In this document: one piece after another, positions 54,244 through 63,477 of the stretch
How the letters are laid out: every line of letters begins with the position of its first letter
How positions within the stretch are numbered: the first letter of the stretch is position 1
From: Saprospiraceae bacterium
Lineage (GTDB): Bacteria; Bacteroidota; Bacteroidia; Chitinophagales; Saprospiraceae
Reading direction: 5' to 3'
DNA: 64,000 nucleotides
Assembly (NCBI GenBank): GCA_016709995.1
Contig: JADJLQ010000001.1
Coordinates: 1,460,001 to 1,524,000, forward strand
The notes under the pieces: generated by a model
Seen by the model: the letters and a program-made list of their open reading frames with translations, nothing else
Told to the model about the DNA's origin: nothing
Databases searched by the model: none
Made by a program: the position numbers and the translations under genes

Positions 54244-54816
54244 TCATATCCAACCATATTCCTTGCGATATTTTCTTTTTAACCAGCTATTGGCTTCTTT
54301 ATCTCCTTTGAATTTTTCCCTTTTGGGATTCCATTCAAGTTTTCTACCCACGCGCCAGGAGATGAGCCCCAGGTGCATCGGAAGTGTCATCTGTCTTACA
54401 TAAGGAAGATTGGATTCTGGTTGGGATCTGGATTTGATTGCGTCTATAAAATTTTGTTGGTGTCCCGTCGACCTTGTTATTGACTTCGGGATCTGAGGAA
54501 GGTCTTTCATTATCTGACCGTCCATCTCTATTTGCATGGTAGAATAATCACACAATAAATTGCCTTTTTCGCCTACAAAATAAGCTCCAATATGTTTGTC
54601 GGCTGCACCCCGCACAGGAGGGGGACTTGAACTCCAGTGAAGATCCAATCCGTCAAACTTATAGTCTACCTCGAGCCATTTGGGAGTATCTCCTACCCCA
54701 CTTGACTTTTCTCCCCTCGAAGAAATAGAAGTCAATCCTTTGGGCGATAACGACCACCACACGATGTCTGCTATATGACAACAAAAGTCCTGAAAAATAC
54801 CTCCTGAGTATTTCAT
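54244..54816 (-). pseudogene. C-terminal remnant of a Gfo/Idh/MocA-family oxidoreductase
   Basis: 190 residues matching only the C-terminal half of a Gfo/Idh/MocA dehydrogenase of the long, secreted Bacteroidota/Planctomycetes type: GGIFQDFCCHIADIVWWSL (family motif with the conserved His), PPVRGAADKHIGAYFVGEKG, and a tail with DKEANSWLKRKYRKEYGW. The N-terminal Rossmann fold and any signal peptide are missing. Only 141 bases without recognisable homology separate the ATG from the 3' end of pyrG, so the upstream half is not hidden in another frame. Probably a decaying gene fragment and not expressed as an enzyme. Confidence 0.75.
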
Positions 54817-54957
54817 AAATTATCTGTAGCTAAAATGGGTGAAAATATAGGCCAACCCGGGATTTGGTAGAATCTCAAATCAGAGACGCGTTCATTTCAA
54901 GTTTGAAGTAAAAAAGGTGATAAATTAAACAGTAGTCTTTTTATTTCTTCCAGACGC

Positions 54958-56571
54958 TCACTCCTTCATCCTATAATTCATCGCTGCCTGTACAAATGCT
55001 ACAAACAAAGGATGTGGATTTTCTACTGTACTTTGTAGTTCTGGGTGGAATTGGACCCCAATATAAAATGGGTGTGACTTGAGCTCCATGATCTCTACGA
55101 GTTTGGAGGATGGATTGACACCGGATGCTCTGAACCCATGAGATTCAAATAGTTCAAGATATTTATTGTTGAATTCCCATCGGTGGCGGTGTCGCTCTTT
55201 GATCAGATCCGATCCATATATTTTATACGCTTTGCTGTCCTTTTTAATCTTACAATCGAATGAACCAAGCCGCATCGTTCCTCCCTTTGCAGTGATCGTC
55301 TTTTGATCATTCATCAAATCAATGACAGGGTTCTTGGTTTTAGGATTGACTTCCGTGGAAGCAGCATCTTTTATCCCCAAAACATTGCGGGCAAACTCCA
55401 CCACAGCTGACTGAAGCCCAAGACAAATACCAAAAAAAGGAATATTGTGTGTGCGGGCATATTCGATAGCTTTATATTTTCCTTCGATCCCTCTTTCTCC
55501 AAAGCCTGGTGCTATCAGTATTCCATCAAAATGTTTAAACCGCTCGGTAATCTGCTCTATATCATCCAGTGATTCTGCGTGGATGGCTTCAATATTCACC
55601 TTACATTCATTGACTGCACCGGCATGCACAAAAGCTTCATAGATAGATTTGTAAGCATCTCTAAGCTCATGATATTTCCCTATCAGACCTATATTGACTT
55701 CACGAAGTGGGTGTTTAAGTCGGGTCAGAAAGCCCTTCCATGCATCCAGTTCCGGCTCGTGCTTTGACTTTAAATGAAGCTTGCTGATCACTATTTTGTC
55801 CAGTCTTTCTTTGAGCATCAGGAGTGGAACATCATAGATAGACTCAGCATCAATCGCCTCGATCACCGAGTTTTTGTCCACATTACAGAATAAGGCCAAT
55901 TTTTCCCTGAGTTCTTTATTGATATGATGCTCTGTACGACATACCAATACATCTGGTTGTATCCCAGTAGTCAATAATTCTTTAACGCTGTGCTGGGTGG
56001 GCTTGGTTTTTAATTCTTTTGCTGCAGAAAGGTATGGGATCAAAGTCAGATGCAACAAGACTGTACTATGAGCTGGTAATTCATGTCTCAACTGCCTGAT
56101 GGCCTCCAGATATGGTAAGGATTCGATATCACCTACAGTCCCTCCAATCTCAGTCAGGATGATATCAAACTTGCCTCCTTCGGCATTAAGTTTAATTCTT
56201 CTCTTGATTTCATCCGTGATATGTGGGATGACCTGGACTGTTTTGCCTAAAAAATCGCCTGCCCTTTCTTTGTCGATGACGGTTTGGTAGATACGACCGG
56301 TAGTGACATTATTGGCCTGGGTGGTTGGCACATTTAAAAATCGCTCGTAGTGACCTAAATCCAGGTCTGTCTCTGCGCCATCCACCGTGACATAACATTC
56401 GCCATGCTCGTAGGGGTTCAAAGTTCCAGGATCCACATTGATATAGGGATCAAACTTTTGAATTGTGACGCTAAAACCTCGGGATTGGAGCAATTTTGCC
56501 AAAGACGCGGCAATGATTCCTTTTCCTAATGATGAGGTGACTCCCCCCGTAATAAAGATGTATTTACTCAT
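54958..56571 (-). CDS. pyrG: CTP synthase
   Basis: Aminates UTP to CTP with glutamine. 537 residues: synthetase domain with the P-loop SSLGKGIIAASLAKLL (about 13-28) and EIGGTVGDIESLPYLEA, and a glutamine amidotransferase domain with the nucleophile Cys383 (FFGICLGLQSA) and His509/Glu511 (GVQFHPELQS). Full length, all catalytic residues present. Second pyrimidine gene of the window, apart from the pyrR-pyrB operon. Confidence 0.97.
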   Translation of the reverse strand: MSKYIFITGGVTSSLGKGIIAASLAKLLQSRGFSVTIQKFDPYINVDPGTLNPYEHGECYVTVDGAETDLDLGHYERFLNVPTTQANNVTTGRIYQTVIDKERAGDFLGKTVQVIPHITDEIKRRIKLNAEGGKFDIILTEIGGTVGDIESLPYLEAIRQLRHELPAHSTVLLHLTLIPYLSAAKELKTKPTQHSVKELLTTGIQPDVLVCRTEHHINKELREKLALFCNVDKNSVIEAIDAESIYDVPLLMLKERLDKIVISKLHLKSKHEPELDAWKGFLTRLKHPLREVNIGLIGKYHELRDAYKSIYEAFVHAGAVNECKVNIEAIHAESLDDIEQITERFKHFDGILIAPGFGERGIEGKYKAIEYARTHNIPFFGICLGLQSAVVEFARNVLGIKDAASTEVNPKTKNPVIDLMNDQKTITAKGGTMRLGSFDCKIKKDSKAYKIYGSDLIKERHRHRWEFNNKYLELFESHGFRASGVNPSSKLVEIMELKSHPFYIGVQFHPELQSTVENPHPLFVAFVQAAMNYRMKE

Positions 56572-56700
56572 GCCGCTTGATTATTTTACTACGGAGCATA
56601 AAGGTAGAAAATTAATTGGGCTATACATGAATGATTACGATTCCATTTAAGCTACAGCAGTTAATATCCAGAATCATAATAAATTATACTTTAGAGCACA

Positions 56701-56738
56701 AAAAGAAGGCCCCGTCCCTTAAGAAAGGTACGGAGCCT
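56701..56738 (-). terminator. Terminator of the TonB receptor/beta-helix operon
   Basis: On the minus strand AGGCTCCGTACC (56727-56738) pairs with GGGACGGGGCCT (56707-56718) over 12 positions with one G-T pair and one mismatch, followed by TCTTTT. Lies 36 bases after the stop of the lipoprotein gene. Confidence 0.7.
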
Positions 56739-56773
56739 ATATAAACAAACTGTATTTTAATTAGAAGCTGCTC

Positions 56774-58528
56774 TTAATTATAAATTTTAGCACCTGGATT
56801 GAATTCGGCCCAACCGGCAGTCCAATCCACTGTATTAAATGCACCTATGTAAGTATTTTTGTCAAAGAAAGCTGGCAATCCATCACCACTTCCTCCTTTT
56901 TCAAGGCCGTCTGCCTGACCCTGGGCAATAGTGAGCGTAGGTTTGGCGCTATAAATATCAGCGTTTAAACCAGTTTTGCTATTGATTAAAAGCACTTTAT
57001 TCCCACCGATAGCCGCAAACCAAACGGATGGCTTTTGTGTACCAATCAATAAATCACCTGCAGGTGAGGAGGTATTAATATCTCTGATCGTAAAACCTCG
57101 GGGATTTACTGAAGTTCCATTGCCAAATCCATTGTCACCCCAATCGTCGACACCAGCTACTACGATGTTCTTAAGAATCAATTCGCCGTTATTAGCATTG
57201 GTAGCAGCCGCGGTACCATCTATATACACACCATTAGGATAAGCTGTCACTACCGAATTGTAAATTTTGATTTTGGCATTTCTTCTTAACTGCATACCAT
57301 TTTGAAACAATGGGCTTATGGAAGTTGCGTTAGAGCTTTTCGCTCCAATGATGCTTACATTAGAGAAGGTTGGAGCTGTAATCGGAGTCGCTCCACTACC
57401 ACTACCATCGTTGTCTACTTCAAAACCGTTAGAACCAGATTGGTCAGCTTGGGTAGTACCTCTCAAACCTACAGCATACTGTACGTAGCCGGTAAAACCA
57501 TTGTCACAGTCAAAGTCATCATCCAGCCCTCTGAAAGCTATGATGTGTTTAACATTGACAGTGCCACCAAACCACTCGTAGGAGTCATCTAATCCGTAAG
57601 AACACTGCACGTAATCTATGGTAGTACCACTACCTACTGAGCCCATGGTCAAAGAATTGACCTCTTGATTAGGATTGATAGGAATACCTGCATATTCAAT
57701 TCTGACATATTTTAATACTCCGGAGTTGTCTGCATCATCGGTACCGCCATGGAATCCACTATATTGACCTTCTAATTCAGCAGTACCTCCAGGTAAATTA
57801 TTTTTTGCTTTTCCACAGATTACCAGTCCTCCCCAGTCACCAGGCTCACGTTCTCCAGGAGCTCTTTCTGAAGTAAATACGATGGGGGCAGTCGCTGTAC
57901 CTTCAGCCATAATCTTACTGCCTCTTTGTACGATTAAAGTTCCTTTACTGGCCCTGTCACCAATGATAATAGTACCTGCCTGGATGGTTAATACACCAGT
58001 CTTGGTAGGAGTGCCATCTTTGGTCAAATCCTCACCTACTCTAACAAATCCTTTTAACTTATAGATTTTATCACTGGTCCAACTTACGTTGCCACTCAAT
58101 ATGCCAGAAACCTCAACTACCTGCTTAGCAGGAACTGCTGAAACTGTTACAGTTTGTGGTCCACCAGTGGTGGTCAGATTAGCATAGTCTGTTACAATAA
58201 AAGTGAAGTTGATTGCACTTCCGGCGGCTAGATTTTCAATGGTATAAGTTTTTGAATAAGCATCAGAAAATACGCCTTCAGGGTAAGTTTTTGAATCAAA
58301 AGAAGCTCCATTTTTTAATACCAGTAACGATTTAAGCCCCTTTTCCGAAGCCAAATTTGCTGATATGGTGGCCGATGCTCCTGCTAAGCCTGAGGCTGCA
58401 GCACCTACAGATACTGATGGAGCGGGATAAACAGGTTCGTCCTTTTTACAAGCTGAGTTCATTATAAACCAAGCACCCAGGAGCGCTATCATGCCGGTTC
58501 GTAAATAATTTTTCATTGTTACTTTCAT
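56774..58528 (-). CDS. Beta-helix-like surface lipoprotein paired with a TonB receptor
   Basis: A 584-residue lipoprotein: signal peptide with lipobox NSAC (Cys27) followed by KKDEP; an Ig-like N-terminal part (about 35-135); then a repetitive right-handed beta-helix-like part with LKGFVRVGEDLTKDGTPTKT, GTIIIGDRASKGTLIVQRGS, APIVFTSERAPGEREPGDWG and GLDDSYEWFGGTVNVKHIIA. The order and strict conservation of such segments are familiar from Bacteroidota proteins found next to TonB receptors, usually annotated as hypothetical. Gene spacing to the receptor is 39 bases, so the pair acts as receptor plus surface-exposed binding partner (inference). Substrate unknown. Confidence 0.8.
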   Translation of the reverse strand: MKVTMKNYLRTGMIALLGAWFIMNSACKKDEPVYPAPSVSVGAAASGLAGASATISANLASEKGLKSLLVLKNGASFDSKTYPEGVFSDAYSKTYTIENLAAGSAINFTFIVTDYANLTTTGGPQTVTVSAVPAKQVVEVSGILSGNVSWTSDKIYKLKGFVRVGEDLTKDGTPTKTGVLTIQAGTIIIGDRASKGTLIVQRGSKIMAEGTATAPIVFTSERAPGEREPGDWGGLVICGKAKNNLPGGTAELEGQYSGFHGGTDDADNSGVLKYVRIEYAGIPINPNQEVNSLTMGSVGSGTTIDYVQCSYGLDDSYEWFGGTVNVKHIIAFRGLDDDFDCDNGFTGYVQYAVGLRGTTQADQSGSNGFEVDNDGSGSGATPITAPTFSNVSIIGAKSSNATSISPLFQNGMQLRRNAKIKIYNSVVTAYPNGVYIDGTAAATNANNGELILKNIVVAGVDDWGDNGFGNGTSVNPRGFTIRDINTSSPAGDLLIGTQKPSVWFAAIGGNKVLLINSKTGLNADIYSAKPTLTIAQGQADGLEKGGSGDGLPAFFDKNTYIGAFNTVDWTAGWAEFNPGAKIYN

Positions 58529-58567
58529 AGTTTTGAAAATTTTATTAGATATAAAGTTTTATTTTTT

Positions 58568-61357
58568 TTATTTACCAATTTTATAGGACAACCCAAGCTG
58601 CACTAACCTGCCTGGAGCAAATTGTTGAATGATCTGATCATTTTTAGGATTCCACTTTTGATCCTGATTGCCATCCTGAAGGATTCGACCTGGCTGGTTT
58701 AAGAGATCACTGATGCCTGCTTTTATGGTAAGTCGTGGGCTAAGGTCTTTGCTTGCAGTGATATCAATTACATTGCGAGGCATTTCATATAGATCAGGGT
58801 ATCCTTCAAAACCAACTGCAAATATTCTTTTGCCGATCACATTGTACAAAGCATTAAATTGAAATCCCCTATCCCTGTCCTGATAATTTAATCCAGCATT
58901 GATGATAAAGGGAGACTGGCCCTGGAGTGGACGATTATCAGACTGGCCACCACTGATTTTATTTCCCAAAGTGACCTTGGAGTGAATCAAGGTCGCATTA
59001 AACACTGTGCTGAAATTTCCCAAAAATTTGGAAGTCGTCAAGTTGGTAAAAGATTTTTTCAATTCGATCTCCACCCCGTAATTAATACTCTTTTCTGCGT
59101 TGGCAAAGGTGAAAGTTTTTGCTCCACCTGAACCAGAACCAGGCACCACCAGGGATTCGATAGGATCTTTAAAGTTTTTATAAAATAATGCTACGTTAAA
59201 GACTTCGAACGGCGATGGGTAAAACTCAAATCTGGTATCAAAGTTTTGAACAACTGCTGTAGAAAGTGGAGAACCCTTATACACATAATTATAATCAAAA
59301 TCATAATATGCAAAAGGTGCCAGCTCTCTAAATTCAGGCCTATTAAGAGTGATACCGTAGGAGGCTTTTAAAACAGTCTTGTGGTTAAAATTATAGGATA
59401 AAGTAGCTGAAGGCAAAGCTTTGGTCACCGGATAATTTAAGTTGATGGGTTCACCCCCGATGAGGTTACTCAAAAGTGTTTGTTCGTTGTGCTCTACTCT
59501 CACGCCTCCTGAGAATAACAACTTTTTACCTAGCGGTGCCAGAAAAGTAATATAACCGGCTTCCAGAAGATTTTTTGAATTGTAGGAGTCGCTTGGATTG
59601 GTCTGTTCGTCTATTTTGATACCTGTTTTAGAATCTACGTGGTTAAACAGGTTGGTGACGGTGCCGTCTATCAATGAATTGTCAAAATCAAATGCACTGC
59701 CCCTTACATAGCCCAAATTACGCGCTGCAAAATCCCGATTTTTAGATTCATAGGAACCTCCGGCTTTGATTTCTACTGCCCCAATTTTCCTGGTCACATT
59801 CAACTGTCCTGAGTAGGTCTTTTCCAGCATATCGGATGAAAATCGACCTAGAAAAAATGCCTGAGCTGCACCAAATGGAACATATATGGTAGACTGTTCT
59901 GTATCCGGATCCAGGTCAGATCTATATCTTCGGTAATCTGGTTGCTCGCGGGTAGCCCGATTATAACCTGCGAGCCATTCTACTATCCATTTTTCATCAT
60001 CAAATTTATGTGTACCCACCAATTGGCCGGAGTAGATACTCTTATATACCTGATCAAACGAGTGACTATTAGGAAAATAATTTGACTCAAAATTTTTCCC
60101 ACCTCTGGCAACATAAGAGCCGGTACTGTTTTGGTTGAAAAGATTCTTCCATTCTATCTGATGATTTGGAGAAAATTTAGCTGCCCAATTGTGCAGTAAA
60201 CCTACCCTGATGTTGCGATTGTATTGAAGATCCTGATAATTGTATATTTTGGATTCGATGCCCTGATTTTGTTCGTTGTAATCTCCCCTATTGATATCAT
60301 AAATCGTCCGCGAGTCTGAGTAATTGACTGAAGTAATATTGCCGATATCAACCCCACCTAGTGAGAAACGGAGATTATTGGTCAAGCCTATTTTTTGGTC
60401 CGGAACAGCTGTAGATGATACTGATTCCCAGTTATTTTTCAGCGCTTTACCGGCCAGCTCCAGTGCAATAGGATTATTGATTACATTATTTATAGAGGCT
60501 GGGAATCGTTTTGGTAAATTTTGATAGCCATCATTAAAACCAGTCCAATACAAACTTCCATTTTGCCCTTGCTTGAAGGTATTAAAAGTAGTCCCTTCAC
60601 GGAAGGAAACACCATAATCCAGTGTCAACCCATTGTGATCAGGGATACCTTTGGTAAATATTTTAACCACCCCACCCGCAAAATCTCCGGGCAAATCTGC
60701 AGAAGGACTTTTGAATATAAGCAATCGTTCTATTTGACCCGCTGGAATGATGTCAAACGAAAAAGACTTGATATCCGTCTCCATAGACGGGGTAATCGCA
60801 TTGTGCAGCATCACATTATTGTATCGTGCATTAAGCCCACGGATATTGATAAAACGTTCTCCAACTACAGTGATCCCAGGTACCCGTTTGACTACCTGAG
60901 CGGCATTGCCATCATTTGACCTTTTGATTTGTTGTTCAGAAATACCGCTGACCACTTGCATGGATGCCTTTATCTCAGATAATATAGCAATTTCATTATT
61001 TCTGACCTTGTCACTGGATACGACTACTTCCTGAAGGGTTTCAGATTCTTCGATCATTCCAAATTTGATGGAGGTGACTTTTCCATCTTCTACCTTTACA
61101 TTTTCTAATGATTCTGTTTTGAAGGATACATAAGACAGCTGGAGACTGTAGGTACCCACAGGTACTCTTTCAAGGCTAAAAAAACCATCGATATCAGTGG
61201 CAGTACCTATTTCAGTCCCCACAAGTCGTATCGTGGCTCCAATCAATGGGTCACCAAGCTTTTGATCAATAATAATCCCTTGAATGGTGCCGGTCTGTGC
61301 CGACACAAAGGATATTATGCATATCCCGAAAATAAATGTTAATAGAGTTTGTTTCAT
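58568..61357 (-). CDS. TonB-dependent receptor with carboxypeptidase-regulatory-like domain
   Basis: A 929-residue outer-membrane transporter: signal peptide (about 1-20, ending VSAQ), regulatory-like domain (IQGIIIDQKLGDPLIGATIR), plug with EVVVSSDKVRNNEIAIL, NIRGLNARYNNVMLHNAITP and ERLLIFKSPSADLPGDFAGG, barrel with RPEFRELAPFAYYDFDYNYV, and a C-terminus GRLVQLGLSYKIGK. The plug form SPSADLPGDFAGGVVKI is the subtype lacking the SusC signature. First gene of a two-gene operon with the beta-helix lipoprotein; upstream sits a triple 11-bp repeat directly in front of a TAGTTTTG box, pointing to control by an OmpR/PhoB-type activator. Confidence 0.92.
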   Translation of the reverse strand: MKQTLLTFIFGICIISFVSAQTGTIQGIIIDQKLGDPLIGATIRLVGTEIGTATDIDGFFSLERVPVGTYSLQLSYVSFKTESLENVKVEDGKVTSIKFGMIEESETLQEVVVSSDKVRNNEIAILSEIKASMQVVSGISEQQIKRSNDGNAAQVVKRVPGITVVGERFINIRGLNARYNNVMLHNAITPSMETDIKSFSFDIIPAGQIERLLIFKSPSADLPGDFAGGVVKIFTKGIPDHNGLTLDYGVSFREGTTFNTFKQGQNGSLYWTGFNDGYQNLPKRFPASINNVINNPIALELAGKALKNNWESVSSTAVPDQKIGLTNNLRFSLGGVDIGNITSVNYSDSRTIYDINRGDYNEQNQGIESKIYNYQDLQYNRNIRVGLLHNWAAKFSPNHQIEWKNLFNQNSTGSYVARGGKNFESNYFPNSHSFDQVYKSIYSGQLVGTHKFDDEKWIVEWLAGYNRATREQPDYRRYRSDLDPDTEQSTIYVPFGAAQAFFLGRFSSDMLEKTYSGQLNVTRKIGAVEIKAGGSYESKNRDFAARNLGYVRGSAFDFDNSLIDGTVTNLFNHVDSKTGIKIDEQTNPSDSYNSKNLLEAGYITFLAPLGKKLLFSGGVRVEHNEQTLLSNLIGGEPINLNYPVTKALPSATLSYNFNHKTVLKASYGITLNRPEFRELAPFAYYDFDYNYVYKGSPLSTAVVQNFDTRFEFYPSPFEVFNVALFYKNFKDPIESLVVPGSGSGGAKTFTFANAEKSINYGVEIELKKSFTNLTTSKFLGNFSTVFNATLIHSKVTLGNKISGGQSDNRPLQGQSPFIINAGLNYQDRDRGFQFNALYNVIGKRIFAVGFEGYPDLYEMPRNVIDITASKDLSPRLTIKAGISDLLNQPGRILQDGNQDQKWNPKNDQIIQQFAPGRLVQLGLSYKIGK

Positions 61358-61379
61358 TACCAGTTTGTTAAATACGGTG

Positions 61380-61387
61380 CAAAACTA
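61380..61387 (-). promoter_or_regulatory. Minus-7 box of the TonB receptor operon
   Basis: Minus strand TAGTTTTG followed by C, a full TAnnTTTG match, 22 bases before the ATG. There is no TTG at the usual minus-33 place; the three 11-bp repeats stand there instead, five bases upstream. Confidence 0.55.
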
Positions 61388-61392
61388 GACTG

Positions 61393-61425
61393 TCAATGTT
61401 AAGCCAGCTTTAAGCCAATATTAAG
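61393..61425 (-). promoter_or_regulatory. Three tandem 11-bp repeats, Pho-box-like operator
   Basis: On the + strand the units are TCAATGTTAAG (61393-61403), CCAGCTTTAAG (61404-61414) and CCAATATTAAG (61415-61425); on the minus strand each starts CTTAA. Seven of 11 columns are invariant and the period is exactly one helical turn. The block ends five bases before the minus-7 box and replaces the minus-33 element, the layout of activator sites for PhoB/PhoP-type regulators (Bacillus PhoP repeats contain TTAACA with 11-bp spacing). The regulator itself is not in this window. Confidence 0.6.
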
Positions 61426-61518
61426 TTTATATGTCCAACTGGATCATATAGATACATATATAGATAATGTTGATAAATATTTAGTGAACTGACTGATTAT
61501 CAGCACTAAAAAGGCCCA

Positions 61519-62403
61519 TTATTGTTTGGGCTTGGTAGAAAAGGCTCTTTGATTACTACCACTACCAGATGGAAAAACTTCATTTACATATTTCCATATA
61601 CCTTTTTCTAACTTAAATCCTTCATAAGATCCATCAGGGACCATGGTCTTACCCTGGCCCGGCAATAGACCTTGGTTGGCGGTAAGGTGATCACAAACGA
61701 TCATACCTTCGGCCTCATCATAATTAACCCTGACTGCAGCATCGGCACTAAATTCATAAATTAAGCGAGTCTGCAATTGGCCTTTGTCGACTTTAAATAC
61801 GGGTGCTCCAAATTTGGGTACCCCGTTTTTAAAATAAAGAAGATCAATTACTTTTCTCCGTTCTGTGACTCCAAAGCCGTCGTAACCAAATAAAAGGTAT
61901 CCTTCGGATTGGTTGGTCATTTTAAAGGACTTTAATCCGTAATACACCACCCCATACCATTGATCTGCATTGGTTTCCTGATACTTAGGATTAGGCAGGT
62001 TGCTTGACCGGTCTGCCAATGGGATTAGTTTCAATTCCTTGAAGTCCCACTGGATAGCCCCAAAATATCGGTATTCGGCATCATTGACTTTCAATTGCCA
62101 GCTGAAAATTCTAAAGGTACTATCCAGAGGGTAGATCATCGAAACATTTTCTAACCTTGGAAAGCTATATTTAAAAGAATTGGTTGTTTTTAATGCTTTT
62201 ACCAAAATCGGTATCATTTGGTGACACGCATATACCCTATCTTCAGTAAGCTCTGCAGTCAGTACTCCTCTGGCAAGTACAGATAATGTATCTTCATATA
62301 CCTGAATAGCAAGTCTTTCGTCAGAGGAAAGCGGGCTTGATCGCTGACCTAGTGCCATCATAGATATATAAAGAATAAAGGCCCCTGCCAGGATAAATCT
62401 CAT
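61519..62403 (-). CDS. Hypothetical secreted protein, 294 residues
   Basis: Signal peptide from ATG 62403 (MRFILAGAFILYISMMALGQ), then a mixed alpha/beta protein without recognised domain. Notable segments: FRIFSWQLKVNDAEYRYFGA, NADQWYGVVYYGLKSFKMTN, YLLFGYDGFGVTERRKVIDL and VRVNYDEAEGMIVCDHLTAN. The longer open frame to 62454 lacks a sensible signal peptide. It lies 63 bases after mdh on the same strand. I think it is a conserved Bacteroidota protein, but I cannot name a function. Confidence 0.75.
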   Translation of the reverse strand: MRFILAGAFILYISMMALGQRSSPLSSDERLAIQVYEDTLSVLARGVLTAELTEDRVYACHQMIPILVKALKTTNSFKYSFPRLENVSMIYPLDSTFRIFSWQLKVNDAEYRYFGAIQWDFKELKLIPLADRSSNLPNPKYQETNADQWYGVVYYGLKSFKMTNQSEGYLLFGYDGFGVTERRKVIDLLYFKNGVPKFGAPVFKVDKGQLQTRLIYEFSADAAVRVNYDEAEGMIVCDHLTANQGLLPGQGKTMVPDGSYEGFKLEKGIWKYVNEVFPSGSGSNQRAFSTKPKQ

Positions 62404-62426
62404 GGACAAAATTTTCAATAGAACGA

Positions 62427-62443
62427 AGTCACACCTAGTGACT
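62427..62443. repeat. Short dyad between mdh and the hypothetical gene
   Basis: AGTCAC (62427-62432), five bases, GTGACT (62438-62443). It could be a weak mdh terminator or an operator for the gene at 62403. Only six base pairs and no T run close by, so of low weight. Confidence 0.3.
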
Positions 62444-62466
62444 ATTATAAACAAACGTTAATTTGT

Positions 62467-63399
62467 TCAAAGATTCATAGAATCGTAAGCATCCATCACT
62501 GTTTTTACTGATGTCGCAGATGCATTTAACAGAGCCATTTCAGCAGGATTGAGCTTAAGTTCGATGATCTCCTTGATCCCTCCCTTGCCCAATTTTACAG
62601 GCACTCCTACATACACATTATTAAGTCCATATTGCCCTTCCATTTTTATACAGCAGGGGAATATGCGATTTTCATCTTTTAATATTGCAATCGCCATTTG
62701 AGCAGCAGCAGCTCCAGGAGCATACCATGCGGAAGTCCCCATTAATTTTACGAGTTCGCCACCACCGACTTTAGTTCTTTCTACAATGGCATCCAGATCT
62801 GCATGGCTGATGAGCTCAGTTACGGGTATCCCACTGACCGTGGTGTATCTCGGAAGTGGCACCATAGTATCACCATGACCGCCCATAAGCACTGCCTGGA
62901 TATCTTTTGGTGAAACATTTAGTGCTTCTGCCAGAAAAGCTCTGTATCGTGCTGTATCCAGAATACCCGCCATTCCTAGCACTTTACTGGTATGCAAACC
63001 TGAAGTCTTTTGAGCTGCGTAAGTCATGACATCCAGGGGATTAGATACCACGATGATGATTGGGTCAGCAGAATATTGGAGGATGCTTTTAGTGACACTG
63101 CTGACGATCCTGGCATTGGTTGATATCAGATCATCTCTGCTCATGCCAGGCTTACGTGGCACTCCGGCAGTAATAATCACGATATCCGACCCCGCAGAAT
63201 CAGCATAATTGTCAGTCCCTTTGACCCTAGTACTGTATTCATCAATAGGCGCTTGCTGCCACATATCCAAAGCTTTGCCTTTGGCCAGGTCTCCTGCTAT
63301 GTCGATCATCACTATTTCATTCACGATATCCTGATGTGCAAGGACATTGGCACAAGTAGCACCTACATTACCTGCTCCGATCACACTAACTTTACTCAT
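62467..63399 (-). CDS. mdh: Malate dehydrogenase (LDH-like)
   Basis: NAD-dependent oxidation of malate to oxaloacetate in the citric acid cycle. 310 residues of the LDH-like MDH type: SVIGAGNVGATCANVL (NAD loop, 5-20), Asp33 in MIDIAGD selecting NAD, substrate arginines Arg82 and Arg88 in PRKPGMSRDD, Arg151, and catalytic His175 in MGGHGDTMVPLPR. ATG 63399 matches the family; the longer frame to 63456 crosses the promoter. A TTG-N19-TAACTTTG promoter lies upstream. Confidence 0.96.
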   Translation of the reverse strand: MSKVSVIGAGNVGATCANVLAHQDIVNEIVMIDIAGDLAKGKALDMWQQAPIDEYSTRVKGTDNYADSAGSDIVIITAGVPRKPGMSRDDLISTNARIVSSVTKSILQYSADPIIIVVSNPLDVMTYAAQKTSGLHTSKVLGMAGILDTARYRAFLAEALNVSPKDIQAVLMGGHGDTMVPLPRYTTVSGIPVTELISHADLDAIVERTKVGGGELVKLMGTSAWYAPGAAAAQMAIAILKDENRIFPCCIKMEGQYGLNNVYVGVPVKLGKGGIKEIIELKLNPAEMALLNASATSVKTVMDAYDSMNL

Positions 63400-63428
63400 A
63401 TTTTTTACGTTAAGAATATTAAATAGCG

Positions 63429-63458
63429 CAAAGTTAGACCTGTATTGTGATACCACAA
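63429..63458 (-). promoter_or_regulatory. mdh promoter, TTG-N19-TAACTTTG
   Basis: Minus strand TTG (63456-63458), 19 bases, TAACTTTG (63429-63436), followed by C; the ATG is 29 bases downstream of the box. Complete Bacteroidota promoter, same spacing as that of rpsP. Confidence 0.7.
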
Positions 63459-63477
63459 AAGATATTCCATGAGTTTG

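Noticed and set aside
61440..61470. ATATAGATACATATATAGATA near-repeat upstream of the TonB receptor
   Set aside because: Two loose copies in AT-rich sequence with no fixed spacing to a promoter; consistent with base composition.
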